Both the position numbers and the translations under genes were made by a program. A stretch of DNA of 33,657 bases. Origin: Pirellulaceae bacterium (GTDB lineage Bacteria; Planctomycetota; Planctomycetia; Pirellulales; Pirellulaceae). The notes under the pieces are model-generated. The model made no database searches and was not told the DNA's origin. It worked only from the letters and a program-made list of their open reading frames with translations. How positions within the stretch are numbered: the first letter of the stretch is position 1; every line of letters begins with the position of its first letter. The stretch is from assembly GCA_025459265.1 (NCBI GenBank), contig JALOQX010000058.1, positions 1 through 33,657 of the forward strand, read 5' to 3'. Shown here one piece after another: positions 8,630-18,286 of this stretch.

Positions 8630-10214
8630 ATGGACATCGAGCACACGAACGTTTCCGGTATCAGCCCGCAGCGGGTTGCACGGGCGCTGGCCTGCGCCGC
8701 GGTGTTCGCCACGTTGCCCGTCGCGCTGCTGGTCGGCTGCAGTGCACCGGCCGGCTCGACCGCGGCCGCGACGGCACCGCAGGAAGCGCCCGATCCGCAG
8801 CCGCCACCCCTGCGGGAAACCTGGGACGCGCTGTGCATCGGTGGCACGCATGTCGGCAGCATCCACACCCAGGAACAGCCGGTGGTGCTCAACGGCACGG
8901 CCGCTGATGAAAACGATCAGCGACACGAAGCTGCGTGTCGCCCGCTTCGGTGACGCGGCGGAGATGCGCGTGTACACCGAGTCGCTGGACACACGGGAGG
9001 GACGATTGCAGAGCTTTACGCATCGCACGCAGGCCGGAGGCGTCCCGATTGTGCTGGAAGGAACGGTCCTGCCGCAGCACCTGGCACTCACGACCCGCAG
9101 CGCCGGCAAGGAAACGGTCACGCAGCTGCCCTGGGATCCCGCGCAGGGCGGATTCTTTGCGGTCGAGCAATCGCTGCGGCAGGCGCCGATGAAGCCGGGC
9201 GAGCAGCGGACGGTATCGTTCGCGATGCCCGGACTGACCGGGATCCAGCGCGGGACGGCAACGCTCAAGGCGCACGCGCCCGAGGCCACCGCCCTCTTGG
9301 ATGGTTCGGCCACGCTCCTGCGGATCTCGCAGCGACTGGTGACCGACGGACTGGATCTGGACGGCACCTGCTGGACCGACTCCCAAGGCGAGATGCTCAA
9401 AGCCGCGGTACCGGCGTTGCAGCAAGAGACGTATCGCACGACGCGCGACCGCGCGGAGCGTTACGGGCAAGAGACCGGTTTCGACATCGGGTTCGACACC
9501 ATCGTGCGGCTCGACACCCCCCTGCCCCACGGCCATGCCAGCCGCCGCGCGGTGTACGAAGCCACCCTGACCCGCAAGAACCCCGTGGAGTTGTTCGTCA
9601 CCGGCGCCTCCCAGCAGGTGGAGCCGCTGGATGATCACCGCGCTCGCCTCACCGTGCGTGCGATCCGCCCGGGCGAGCCCCCTACGGTGCCCGTCGAGTC
9701 ACCACCGACAGACGCCGACCGCCAACCCAACCATCTGATCCAGTCGGACAACGGGACGATCGTGGAACTCGCGGCCCGGATTGAACCGGACAGCAGCCAT
9801 CCGTGGCAGATCGCCCAGGCGCTGGAGCGGTGGGTTCACGAGACGATCCAGCAGAAGGACTACAGCCAGGGGTTTGCCACCGCGGCCGACGTGGCCCAGA
9901 CACTCGTCGGCGACTGCACCGAGCATGCCGTGTTGCTGGCCGCGCTGTGCCGAGCCCGCCAGATCCCCGCCCGCGTCTGCGTCGGCCTGGTTTATTCGGC
10001 GGCCGACCAGGGGTTTGCCTTCCACATGTGGAATGAAGTCTGGATCGCCGATCGCTGGGTGCCGCTGGACGCGACGCTGGGCCGCGGCGGGATTGGCGCC
10101 GCCCACCTGAAGCTGCGGCACACCGACCTGGCCGGCGACCAGGGGGAAACGGCCATTCTGAGCGTGCTGGATGTCATGCACCAGCTGCAACTGCGCGTCG
10201 TGGAAGTGGAGTGA
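8630..10214 (+). CDS. Transglutaminase-like lipoprotein, reading frame shifted near 8890-8906
   Basis: Two frames make up one protein. The first (ATG 8630 to stop 8953) encodes a lipoprotein signal with lipobox Cys37 (LLVGC), followed by ETWDALCIGGTHVGSIHTQEQP, the expected start of the mature protein. The second frame continues it from about 8898 (PLMKTISDTKLRVARFG) to 10214 and carries the transglutaminase core. The catalytic triad is intact: Cys in VGDCTEHA (codon 9915), His in AFHMWNEVW (10023) and Asp in PLDAT (10068). Deleting one base between about 8890 and 8906 would join them. Without the shift, translation would have to begin at the ATG at 8907, losing the signal, or at an implausible Arg-rich start at 8583. 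Such domains act as proteases, amidases or cross-linkers; the substrate is unknown. The lesion could be a sequencing error. Confidence 0.8.
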
Positions 10215-10282
10215 GCAGCGCGGCACGCGACAGGACCCTGCGCAATCATGTCCCGTACTGTCACGCGTGGCGGCCCGTCTCA

Positions 10283-11398
10283 TCAGGGCCGCGGCGGCCA
10301 GTGGAAGTCGGCGATGAACAGCTGGCTGGACCGGTCGCCCGTGCGTGTGGCGGTCCACATCAGCTGCCTGCCGTCCGGTGAGAAGACCGGCAGCACGTCG
10401 GCGGCCGGATCGTCGGTGATCCGCGTAATCTCCCCCGGCACGAACTTCCCGTCCACGACCTGGTAGGGCATGACATGCAGGTCGTAATTCGGCCGCGCAC
10501 GCGGGTTGGCGTGGTCCGCGCTGGTCCAGATCAGCAGCGGCTGGGTCGGATGCCAGTACGGCGCCCAGCTGATGCGATCCGCCTGATCCGTCACCTCGAC
10601 CTCGTGCTGACCATCGAGCGAAATCACGTGGATCTGCAGGTAATCCGCGCGCTTGCGATCGGTGCGGAACACGATCCACTGTGCGTCGGGTGAGATGAAA
10701 GGTCCGCCGTCGTAGCCAGGGGCGGAGGTGATCCGTCGCTTCCCGCTCCCGTCGGCGTTCATGACCCAGATGTCCGGATTGCGCGCCGCGCCGGAGTTGG
10801 CACCGGTCGCCGCATCGGGTGGTTCTTCCGCGTGGCAGTACGCGATCAGTCGGCCGTCGCGCGAATACGCCCCCTCCGCGTCGTAACCGTACTCGGATGT
10901 CAAGCGAGTGCGGTGGTTGCCTTCCAGGTCGCAGACGTAAATATCCATGTACGGGTCGAAGTCCCAACTGTAGCGCCGCCGCTGACCGCTCTTGCGATCC
11001 GCTTCTTCCCGCTCACGCTCGGCCTGCTCTTCGCGCGCCAGTTCGGGATGGAGATGGCTCGACGCGAACAGGATCTGTTTGCCGTCCGGCGCGAAATACG
11101 AGCAGGTCGTTCGGCCGCGCCCGGTGCTGATCAGGCGCGGCTTGCCGCCGGAGAGCGGTTGGGTGAAGATTTGGTAAAACGGGTACTCCGGCCGGATCGC
11201 CTGGTACACGATCGTGGTCGCATCCGGCGAGAAATAGCCTTCGCCGGCTTTGACAAAGTCGCTGGTGATCTGGCGCACGTTCGACAGAAAGCGGGGTTCG
11301 CACGACTCCGCGGCGGCGACCGCCGACCGGCGATGGGTGGGCGCGCAGCACCACAGGACTACGGGGATCCACAGCAGGCAGCGACCGCGGCGTAGCAT
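10283..11398 (-). CDS. Exported TolB-like beta-propeller protein (PD40 repeats)
   Basis: About 371 residues follow the ATG at 11398, which begins a signal peptide (MLRRGRCLLWIPVVLWCCAP) ending near SAVAAAE. The mature protein has six PD40/WD40-like blades, recognised by the recurring 'F-SPDG...I-F' pattern: YFSPDATTIVYQ, YFAPDGKQILFAS, YSRDGRLIAYCH, FISPDAQWIVFRT, YWHPTQPLLIWTS, VFSPDGRQLMWTA. Between them are segments such as DIWVMNADGSGKRRIT. This is the propeller of TolB and of tricorn/DPP-type proteins, but no protease domain follows, so the role is probably protein binding in the periplasm. A charged insert (ELAREEQAEREREEADRKS) interrupts one blade. Upstream starts at 11413 and 11452 (GTG) are possible; none has a clear ribosome site. 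Confidence 0.85.
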   Translation of the reverse strand: MLRRGRCLLWIPVVLWCCAPTHRRSAVAAAESCEPRFLSNVRQITSDFVKAGEGYFSPDATTIVYQAIRPEYPFYQIFTQPLSGGKPRLISTGRGRTTCSYFAPDGKQILFASSHLHPELAREEQAEREREEADRKSGQRRRYSWDFDPYMDIYVCDLEGNHRTRLTSEYGYDAEGAYSRDGRLIAYCHAEEPPDAATGANSGAARNPDIWVMNADGSGKRRITSAPGYDGGPFISPDAQWIVFRTDRKRADYLQIHVISLDGQHEVEVTDQADRISWAPYWHPTQPLLIWTSADHANPRARPNYDLHVMPYQVVDGKFVPGEITRITDDPAADVLPVFSPDGRQLMWTATRTGDRSSQLFIADFHWPPRP

Positions 11399-11466
11399 TG
11401 TCACCTGACTCATCTCCTCAACGAAGCTGACTCGACGTGCAGTCGTTTCCACGCGTGTACGGGTTG

Positions 11467-11472
11467 ATTATA
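11467..11472 (-). promoter_or_regulatory. Perfect -10 box upstream of the propeller gene
   Basis: The minus strand reads TATAAT about 70 bases before the propeller start. No matching -35 hexamer is visible, so support is partial. Confidence 0.35.
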
Positions 11473-11626
11473 GTCGGCGTCCGCCCTTGTTGGACGCGCC
11501 CCTGGCGTTAGGATGGTAACACGGCGGGCGGGGCGGGCTGCGCCGGGGGTGGTCCGTTACGTGCTGCGCGGGGCCAGCGGGACGACCCGGGCACGGCGCG
11601 GTGATTCCCGCCCGGATATGGACACC

Positions 11627-12181
11627 ATGAGAATTTATACCCGCCAGGGCGATGATGGAAAGACGCGGTTGTGGGCGGGACCTCGCGTGAACAAGGATGA
11701 TCCGCGGGTCGAGGCGTGCGGCGCCGTCGACGAGCTCAATGCGTGGCTGGGCCTGGTGCGGGCCGAGCCGCTGCCGGGCGACTTGGACCAGTTGCTCCAT
11801 CGGATCCAGCACGAGCTGTTCGGCGTGGGTGCGGACCTGGCCAGCGTCACGACGCAGCCCGCGGCGGAGCACCGGGTGCAGGACCGGCACGTCTCCGCGA
11901 TGGAACAGGACATCGACGCGTTGGAACGCGAACTCCGGCCGCTGACCGAGTTCATCCTTCCGGGCGGCGTGCGGGCGGCGGCACTCCTGCACGGCGCCCG
12001 GACCGTGTGCCGGCGGGCCGAGCGGCGGGTCGTGAGTCTGGATGGTGTGGCCGAGCCGGCCGCCGCGATCGCACCGATCATTCGCTACTTGAACCGGTTG
12101 AGCGATCTGCTCTTTGTGCTGCCGCGGGTGGTCAACGCCCGCGGCGCGCAGCCCGATGAGAGCTGGCGCAAGGACCGTTGA
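11627..12181 (+). CDS. Cob(I)alamin adenosyltransferase, PduO type
   Basis: The product is 184 residues. It begins with the family's ATP-binding start MRIYTRQGDDGKTRLWAG and continues with VEACGAVDELNAWLGL, the conserved helix carrying the DEL(N) signature. LTEFILPGG and ARTVCRRAERRV, which bind ATP in this family, are near the C-terminus, followed by IIRYLNRLSDLLFVLPRVVN. The enzyme transfers the adenosyl group of ATP to cob(I)alamin, producing adenosylcobalamin in the cytoplasm. An ATG nine bases upstream (11618) would add MDT; the chosen start fits the family. No B12-box was seen upstream, so there is no sign of a cobalamin riboswitch. glnB follows after 78 bases and may be co-transcribed. 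Confidence 0.93.
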   Translation: MRIYTRQGDDGKTRLWAGPRVNKDDPRVEACGAVDELNAWLGLVRAEPLPGDLDQLLHRIQHELFGVGADLASVTTQPAAEHRVQDRHVSAMEQDIDALERELRPLTEFILPGGVRAAALLHGARTVCRRAERRVVSLDGVAEPAAAIAPIIRYLNRLSDLLFVLPRVVNARGAQPDESWRKDR

Positions 12182-12598
<417 letters not shown>

Positions 12599-12653
12599 GC
12601 GACCTTCGGTGCGCGAGCGGGGGGGAGCCGGGCGTGCCCGCGTGCGAAGCGAT

Positions 12654-15299
12654 ATGACGACGGATAGTGTCCGACTGCGGCCGATCATCTTCACCGTACG
12701 GGAGCAGCTTGCGCAGGGCCGGGCCGCGATCCAGCAGCAGCACGCGGCCGGCTGCGCCAGCGTGTTGATCAGCGCCCAGCTGAGTGAGCTGCTGGACCGC
12801 GCCGTGCTCCAACTCTACACGGCCTCGCTGGCCGACTCGCAGACGACCGACCTGGAGCGGCGCATCGCCGTGATCGCGCACGGCGGCTACGGGCGCTGCG
12901 ACGTCGCGCCGTACTCGGACGTCGATGTGATGTTGCTGGCCGAACCCGCGGCGCGGCCGCGGGCCATCGAGCTGGCGCGGCACCTGAGCCGGAACATCTG
13001 CGACGCCGGACTGCAGCTAGGGTTCAGCCTGCGGACCCCGGCCGAAGCGATCGCCTTGGGGCTGAAGGATGCCACGATCCTCACCTCGCTGGTCGAATCC
13101 CGCTGCCTGGCGGGGAACGAGGACGTGGCGGCGCGGTTTTTCGCGCGGTTTCGCCGGATCGTGCGCCGCCGCTGGCGGGCACTGGTCGCCGCGGTGCTGG
13201 AGTCGCGGCAGCAGGAACGGCACCAGTTCGGCCAGACCGCGTTCCTGCTCGAACCGAACCTCAAACGTTCACGCGGCGGGTTGCGCGATGTGCAGAGCGT
13301 GCGGTGGGCCGGGTTCCTCCGCTATGGCCAGCGGGACCCGCTGCATCTGGCCGAGCTCGGCGCGCTCCACGCCGCCGATCGGGACCGCCTGAGCGCGGCC
13401 CACGAATACCTGTTGCAGCTCCGCCACGAGCTGCATTTCCATGCCGGCAAGGCCCAGGACGTGCTCACCCGGGACGAACAGGTGCGGCTGGCCGACTGGT
13501 ACGGCTACGAGAAACTGGCCGGCGTGCTGCCCGTCGAGCGGTTCATGCGCGATACGTTCGAGCGGCTGGGGGACGTGCGGTACGTGGCCGCGAACTTCCT
13601 GGCGGGCGTGACCGCCCCGTCGCGCGTCACGTACCTGCTCTCACCGCTCTTGAGCCACCCGATTGAACGCGATTTCCGCGTCGGGCCGGTGCACATCAGC
13701 GCGACGCGCCGCGGGCTCCCCCGCATCTGCCGCGACCTGTCGCGCGTGCTGCGCCTGATGGACCTGGCCAACCGCTACCACAAGCGAATCGACCATCGCA
13801 CGTGGGAGGCGATCCGCACGTCGATGGCGGAGCGTCCCCCCGTGGAGATCTCGCGCGACGCCATCGCGCGGTTTCTGTCGCTGCTGAGCCAGCCCGGCCG
13901 GCTGGGCGAGCTGCTGCGCCGGCTGCACGAGCTGCGCGTGCTGGAACAGTTCATTCCGGCCCTGCAGCACGCCCGGTACCTGATGCAGTTCAATGACTAT
14001 CACAAGTACACGGTCGACGAGCATTGCCTGCGGGCGGTGGAGAGTGCCGCGCAGCTGGGGCACGACCCGCGGCCGGTCGGCGCGACCTATCGCAGCCTGC
14101 GGAACAAGCAACTCCTCCACCTGGCACTGCTCGTGCACGATCTGGGCAAAGGCTACGACGACGACCACAGCGACGTCGGTGCCCGCATCGCCGCGGACAC
14201 GGCGCGGCGGCTGCACCTGTCCGAATCGGATACGGAAACGCTGCGCTTCCTCGTCGGGCGCCACCTGCTCATGTCCCACATGGCGTTCCGCGAGGATATG
14301 CGCGACGAATCGGTCATCCTGCGACTGGCGCGCGAAGTCGGCTCGCCCGACGTCCTGCAGATGCTTTACCTGCATGCGTGCGCGGATCTGGCCGCCGTCG
14401 GCCCGGACGTCCTCAACGACTGGAAGCTCGAACTGCTCACCGAGCTGTACTACCGTACGCGACGACACTTGACGGGCGAGGACGTCTCCCAGGCCACCGC
14501 GCGGGAGGTGCAGACGCGCCGGGAGGAGCTGCGCCGACTTGCCCAGGACCAGCGCGACCCGGCCTGGTGGGAGGCTCAGGTGCAGGCTCTCCCGACCGGC
14601 TACCTGCTGAGCGTCACTCCGACGCGGCTCTTCGACGTGCTGCGACAACTCCAGCAGCTCCGTCCCACGGACGTCACCGCCTGGTTCCGGTATGAACCGG
14701 ACCGCAAGGTCTGCGCGTACATGGTGGGCACGCACGAAGCGGTGACTCCCGGCATTTTCCACAAGCTGACGGGCGCCCTGACCGGCAAGGGCCTGCAAAT
14801 CCTCTCGGCGGAGATCCACACACTGGCCGACGAGCTCGTGCTGGACCGCTTCTACGTCGAAGACCCTGACTTCGTCGGCGCCCCGCCCACCGAACGGACG
14901 CAGGAGGTGTGCGATGCGCTGGTGGCCGCCCTGACGACCAACGCCGACAAGGTCCCGGTCTTTCGCCGGCTGTGGAGTGCCCACCGCGGTGCGGCCGCCG
15001 CGGACTTCGCCGAGCTGCCCACCCGCGTGCGTTTCGACGACGCGACCTCCGAACGGTACACGATCCTCACGATTTTCACGTATGACCGCCGGGGCCTGCT
15101 TTACACCATCACGCGCACGCTGTTCGAGTGCGGTCTGGTCGTCCACGTGGCCAAGATCGCCACCTATCTGGACCAGGTGGTGGACGCCTTTTACGTCACC
15201 GACACCAAGGGCAAGAAGATCCACAGCCAGGCCCACCTGGCGGAAATCCGGCAGCGGCTGACCGCGGCGCTGGAACCGCCCGCGGAAACGACCGACTGA
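12654..15299 (+). CDS. glnD: Bifunctional P-II uridylyltransferase / uridylyl-removing enzyme
   Basis: The 881-residue product has all four GlnD parts in order. The nucleotidyltransferase domain carries GGYGRCDVAPYSDVDV (about 76-92), with the metal-binding D-x-D pair. A helical region follows with FLLEPNLKRSRGGLRDVQ. The HD hydrolase domain has LLVHDLGKGYDDDHSDVG (about 491-508). Two C-terminal ACT domains, about 676-742 and 802-872, sense glutamine (FHKLTGALTGKGLQILSAEIHT; YTITRTLFECGLVVHVAKIATYLDQVVDAFYV). The enzyme uridylylates P-II at low glutamine and removes UMP at high glutamine. Placement right after glnB supports this. Both active sites look intact. The start at 12654 (MTTDSVRLRP) avoids an upstream extension overlapping glnB. 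Confidence 0.95.
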   Translation: MTTDSVRLRPIIFTVREQLAQGRAAIQQQHAAGCASVLISAQLSELLDRAVLQLYTASLADSQTTDLERRIAVIAHGGYGRCDVAPYSDVDVMLLAEPAARPRAIELARHLSRNICDAGLQLGFSLRTPAEAIALGLKDATILTSLVESRCLAGNEDVAARFFARFRRIVRRRWRALVAAVLESRQQERHQFGQTAFLLEPNLKRSRGGLRDVQSVRWAGFLRYGQRDPLHLAELGALHAADRDRLSAAHEYLLQLRHELHFHAGKAQDVLTRDEQVRLADWYGYEKLAGVLPVERFMRDTFERLGDVRYVAANFLAGVTAPSRVTYLLSPLLSHPIERDFRVGPVHISATRRGLPRICRDLSRVLRLMDLANRYHKRIDHRTWEAIRTSMAERPPVEISRDAIARFLSLLSQPGRLGELLRRLHELRVLEQFIPALQHARYLMQFNDYHKYTVDEHCLRAVESAAQLGHDPRPVGATYRSLRNKQLLHLALLVHDLGKGYDDDHSDVGARIAADTARRLHLSESDTETLRFLVGRHLLMSHMAFREDMRDESVILRLAREVGSPDVLQMLYLHACADLAAVGPDVLNDWKLELLTELYYRTRRHLTGEDVSQATAREVQTRREELRRLAQDQRDPAWWEAQVQALPTGYLLSVTPTRLFDVLRQLQQLRPTDVTAWFRYEPDRKVCAYMVGTHEAVTPGIFHKLTGALTGKGLQILSAEIHTLADELVLDRFYVEDPDFVGAPPTERTQEVCDALVAALTTNADKVPVFRRLWSAHRGAAAADFAELPTRVRFDDATSERYTILTIFTYDRRGLLYTITRTLFECGLVVHVAKIATYLDQVVDAFYVTDTKGKKIHSQAHLAEIRQRLTAALEPPAETTD

Positions 15300-15318
15300 G
15301 CGGCGTCCCCGCCGGATC

Positions 15319-15436
15319 GAGCGCAGCGCGCAGTGTGTCTGATCAGAGGGGGACCGAAACGTGGATTGGAAAGAATCTTCCTGTCCCCCATTTTCCTGTC
15401 CCCCATTTTCCTGTCGCCTGCCCTCTTGCGGGAGCG
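15319..15436. repeat. Dispersed hairpin repeat, copy 2
   Basis: This copy shares the organisation of the element at 5795-5929: a left flank ending GTGTGTCTGATC, a G-run followed by GACCGAAA, then tandem CCCATTTTCCTGTC units (about 15378-15415), and a right flank CCTGCCCTCTTGCGGGAGCG. Its left arm has decayed (GGGGGACCGAAACGTGG), so the hairpin is less perfect than in copy 1. It lies between the glnD stop and the trpB promoter. Confidence 0.78.
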
Positions 15437-15466
15437 GGTGCGCCCCCCGGCCGGAGGCCCGTTCCC

Positions 15467-15495
15467 TTGACCACCTCCCAGGCTGACTCGACAAT
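15467..15495 (+). promoter_or_regulatory. Candidate sigma-70 promoter for trpBA
   Basis: TTGACC (15467-15472) and GACAAT (15490-15495) are 17 bases apart. Transcription would start near 15502, leaving a leader of about 44 bases before the preferred trpB start at 15546. This makes the in-frame ATG at 15507 unlikely. Confidence 0.5.
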
Positions 15496-15545
15496 AACGC
15501 CGTTCGATGCGCGAGGATTTCTTAGCTGAGGCAGTGCGACGTGAC

Positions 15546-16808
15546 ATGAGCGGCAATCCGGCAACGATTCCGGCGGCGGCATGCGTGCCGGACGCGCACG
15601 GCCGATTCGGCACCTATGGTGGACGTTATGTGCCGGAGACGCTCACGCGTGCCCTGGAGGAACTGGCCAGCGCCTATGAGGCCGCCCGCCAGGACGCGGC
15701 TTTTCAGACGGAACTGTCGACTCTCCTGCGCGATTACGTGGGCCGGCCCTCGCCGCTCTACCACGCGCAACGACTCAGTGCGCATTGCGGCGGTGCCCAG
15801 ATCTGGCTCAAACGCGAAGATCTCAACCACACCGGGTCGCACAAGATCAACAACACGCTCGGCCAGACCCTCCTCACGCGGCGCATGGGGAAGATGCGGG
15901 TGATCGCCGAGACGGGAGCGGGACAGCATGGCGTGGCCACCGCGACGGCCTGCGCCCGCTTCGGGCTGCCGTGCGTGATCTACATGGGAGCAGAAGATAT
16001 CCGGCGGCAGGCGCCCAACGTATTCAGCATGCGGCTCCTGGGCGCAGAAGTCCGACCCGTCGCCAGCGGCTCGCGGACGCTGCGGGACGCCATCAACGAA
16101 GCCATGCGCGACTGGATGGCCAGTGTGGAGACCACGCACTACATCCTCGGCTCCGTGGTCGGCCCGCATCCGTTTCCGCGCATCGTCCGCGATTTCCAGA
16201 GCGTGATCGGACGGGAGACGATCCAGCAGTGCCGCACGCAGCTCGGACGGCTGCCCGATCTGGTCGTCGCCTGCGTGGGCGGCGGCAGCAACGCGGCCGG
16301 GATGTTCTTCCCCTTCGTGCAGGAGACAGACGTGCCGTTGGTGGGCGTGGAGGCGGGCGGGCGTGGAGACCGGCCGGGAGAGCACGCGTCGCCGTTGAAC
16401 TTCGGCAGCCCGGGGATTCTGCACGGGAGCCTGAGTTATGTCATGCAGGACGCCGACGGGCAGACGTGCGACGTCCATTCCGTGTCCGCGGGGCTGGACT
16501 ACCCGGGCGTCGGCCCGGAACACAGCTACTGGAAGGACACGGGGCGCGTCCAGTACGTGGCCTGCCGCGATGCAGCGGCCCTCGCGGCTTTCGACCTGCT
16601 GGCCCGCTGCGAAGGCATTCTCCCCGCACTGGAATCCGCCCATGCCGTGGCCCACGCGACCCAATTGGCCCGCACGCGCGCCGCGCACGAAGTCATCGTC
16701 GTCTGCCTTTCCGGCCGAGGTGACAAGGACGCGGCGGAGATCGCGCGCCTGAGAGCCGAGGCCGGACCGTCACGCCCGAACCCACCGGAGCTGGAAACGC
16801 AGCCGTAA
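15546..16808 (+). CDS. trpB: Tryptophan synthase beta subunit
   Basis: The 420-residue product is a canonical Trp[14 protein letters not shown] lies near the N-terminus. The PLP-binding lysine is Lys100 in [10 protein letters not shown], and the catalytic glutamate is Glu122 in [13 protein letters not shown]. The phosphate-cradling loop [11 protein letters not shown] and the C-terminal [13 protein letters not shown] and CLSGRGDKD motifs are present. It condenses indole, channelled from TrpA, with serine to make tryptophan. The start at 15546 gives the usual short N-terminal extension; the ATG at 15507 would add 13 residues and is disfavoured by the promoter position. The stop overlaps the trpA start by one base (TAATG), so the two are translationally coupled. 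Confidence 0.96.
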   Translation: MSGNPATIPAAACVPDAHGRFGTYGGRYVPETLTRALEELASAYEAARQDAAFQTELSTLLRDYVGRPSPLYHAQRLSAHCGGAQIWLKREDLNHTGSHKINNTLGQTLLTRRMGKMRVIAETGAGQHGVATATACARFGLPCVIYMGAEDIRRQAPNVFSMRLLGAEVRPVASGSRTLRDAINEAMRDWMASVETTHYILGSVVGPHPFPRIVRDFQSVIGRETIQQCRTQLGRLPDLVVACVGGGSNAAGMFFPFVQETDVPLVGVEAGGRGDRPGEHASPLNFGSPGILHGSLSYVMQDADGQTCDVHSVSAGLDYPGVGPEHSYWKDTGRVQYVACRDAAALAAFDLLARCEGILPALESAHAVAHATQLARTRAAHEVIVVCLSGRGDKDAAEIARLRAEAGPSRPNPPELETQP

Positions 16809-17638
16809 TGTCCGCCATCGACCGACTCTTTGAGCAGTGCCGCCGCGAGCAGCGCAAGGCGCTCATGCCGTTCGTGACGGCGGGCGATCCGGATCTCGCG
16901 TTTACCCAGGCGCTCGTGCGCGAACTGGCCCGGCAGGGTGGCGATCTGTGCGAGCTGGGCATCCCCTACAGCGATCCGATTGCGGACGGGCCGGTGATTC
17001 AGGCGTCTTTCACGCGGGCGCTGGCGCAGCACGTGCGGCTGGACGACATTTTCCACGCGATCGCCGAGGTGGCCCCAGGCGTGTCCATGCCCCTGGTCAC
17101 CATGGTCAGCTACTCCATCATTCACCGGCAAGGTCTGGAACAGTATGTCGCCCGCGCGCAGGCGGCCGGACTGGCCGGCGCCATCGTGCCGGACCTGCTG
17201 GTGGAGGAGTCGGGACCCTTGCGCGCGATCTGCCGGCGGGCGGACTTCAGCTTGATCCAGCTCGTGACGCCCACGACACCCCGCGAGCGGGCCATCCGGA
17301 TCGCCCACGCTTCGACCGGGTTCGTGTACTACGTGAGTGTGACCGGGATCACCGGCGAACGCGCGGCGCTCCCCCCGCAGATCGTGGACAACGTGGCGGA
17401 ACTCCGGTCGCACACCACACTGCCGATCTGCATCGGGTTCGGCATCAGCCAGCCAGCGCACGTCCGCATGCTCGCCCCCGTGGCAGACGGGCTGATCGTC
17501 GGATCGGCCATCGTGCGGCGCGTGGCCGAGGCGGCTCAACGCCCGCGCGGTGACATCCTGCGCGAGGTGGGCCAGTACGTGGCCGAACTGGCGGCGGCCC
17601 TGCGCCAAGCGGAACGCGAAGCGACGCGCGTGCGCTGA
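16808..17638 (+). CDS. trpA: Tryptophan synthase alpha subunit
   Basis: The 276-residue TIM-barrel protein carries both catalytic acids at canonical positions: Glu49 in DLCELGIPYSDP and Asp60 in IADGP. Other TrpA landmarks are MPFVTAGDPD, VPDLLVEES, LVTPTTPRERA, YYVSVTGITGER and CIGFGISQPAHV. It cleaves indole-3-glycerol phosphate to indole, which passes through a tunnel to TrpB. Its start overlaps the trpB stop by one base, as in many trpBA pairs. The C-terminus is slightly longer than usual and Arg/Glu-rich. No other trp gene follows; trpE is about 4 kb away on the other strand. Confidence 0.96.
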   Translation: MSAIDRLFEQCRREQRKALMPFVTAGDPDLAFTQALVRELARQGGDLCELGIPYSDPIADGPVIQASFTRALAQHVRLDDIFHAIAEVAPGVSMPLVTMVSYSIIHRQGLEQYVARAQAAGLAGAIVPDLLVEESGPLRAICRRADFSLIQLVTPTTPRERAIRIAHASTGFVYYVSVTGITGERAALPPQIVDNVAELRSHTTLPICIGFGISQPAHVRMLAPVADGLIVGSAIVRRVAEAAQRPRGDILREVGQYVAELAAALRQAEREATRVR

Positions 17639-17737
17639 TCGGGCCGTCGGCCGGGCATCACCGCCGCCTGGAAAAATGCGGGCAGCAACACGCCTCTCAT
17701 CGACTCGCAGCCTACACTTGCATTGTGGAGGTGTGCG

Positions 17738-18253
17738 ATGCATCCCGGGCAGCCGATCACCGCGCTCCAGCGTTTCTTCACGGGTCTGGCCGAGCAGGTT
17801 TTTCAGGTCGAGCTGGGCGTCGCCGACCCACCGCTGATCGACTACCTGAGCCAACTTCTGGTCCGCTTCATTCACGCGGACCAACTGCATCGCTGGTGCA
17901 TGCCGGCGGGACCACCGGGCCAGGACCTGCAGCGGCTGCTGGCCGAAGCCGACCAGCGGGTGGGCCTGGCACAACGCGCGCTCTATCGACACATCGGGGA
18001 TGTGACGTTGTTCTGGGCGGGACTGTACCCCGAGCATCTGCGGCAGACCCAGGTGACGGCCGATGTGGACCGCTTCGGCCAGTACTGTGCCGCCGGCCGA
18101 CGCTCGTACCTGGCGGCCAGCCGCATCGACGCCGACGCAGGCGATGCCGCGCCGGGCGACGTGCTCGCGCGGCTGGGGACGGAATTTGAGATGTGTGCGT
18201 ACGGTCTGCGCGAAGTCCGCCGCGGCTGGGAGGAAGAAGCGGACCGGCCCTGA
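17738..18253 (+). CDS. Conserved protein of unknown function, 171 residues
   Basis: The ATG at 17738 is preceded by GGAGG at a good distance, which fixes the start; the TTG at 17723 is less likely. The protein is soluble and largely helical (ITALQRFFTGLAEQVFQVELGVADPPLIDYLSQLL; DQRVGLAQRALYRHIGDVTLFWAGLYPEHL; FGQYCAAGRRSYLAAS). There is no signal peptide, transmembrane helix or nucleotide-binding motif. The conserved-looking stretch GVADPPLIDYL and the aromatic GDVTLFWAGLYPE suggest a defined fold, possibly a binding protein. I do not recognise a named family. It follows trpA after 99 bases and may be co-transcribed, but a role in tryptophan synthesis would be speculation. Confidence 0.78.
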   Translation: MHPGQPITALQRFFTGLAEQVFQVELGVADPPLIDYLSQLLVRFIHADQLHRWCMPAGPPGQDLQRLLAEADQRVGLAQRALYRHIGDVTLFWAGLYPEHLRQTQVTADVDRFGQYCAAGRRSYLAASRIDADAGDAAPGDVLARLGTEFEMCAYGLREVRRGWEEEADRP

Positions 18254-18260
18254 GCTGGCC

Positions 18261-18286
18261 CGTCAGGTCACGACGTCAGGTCACGA
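18261..18286. repeat. Perfect 13-base tandem duplication at the ABC ATPase stop codon
   Basis: CGTCAGGTCACGA occurs twice in direct succession (18261-18273 and 18274-18286). The second copy contains the last codons and stop of the minus-strand ABC ATPase; the first is an exact duplicate just beyond it. It looks like a recent replication-slippage event with no coding effect. Confidence 0.75.

Noticed and set aside
11473..11626. Cobalamin riboswitch ahead of the adenosyltransferase gene
   Set aside because: No B12-box-like sequence or extended pairing was found in the short upstream region.
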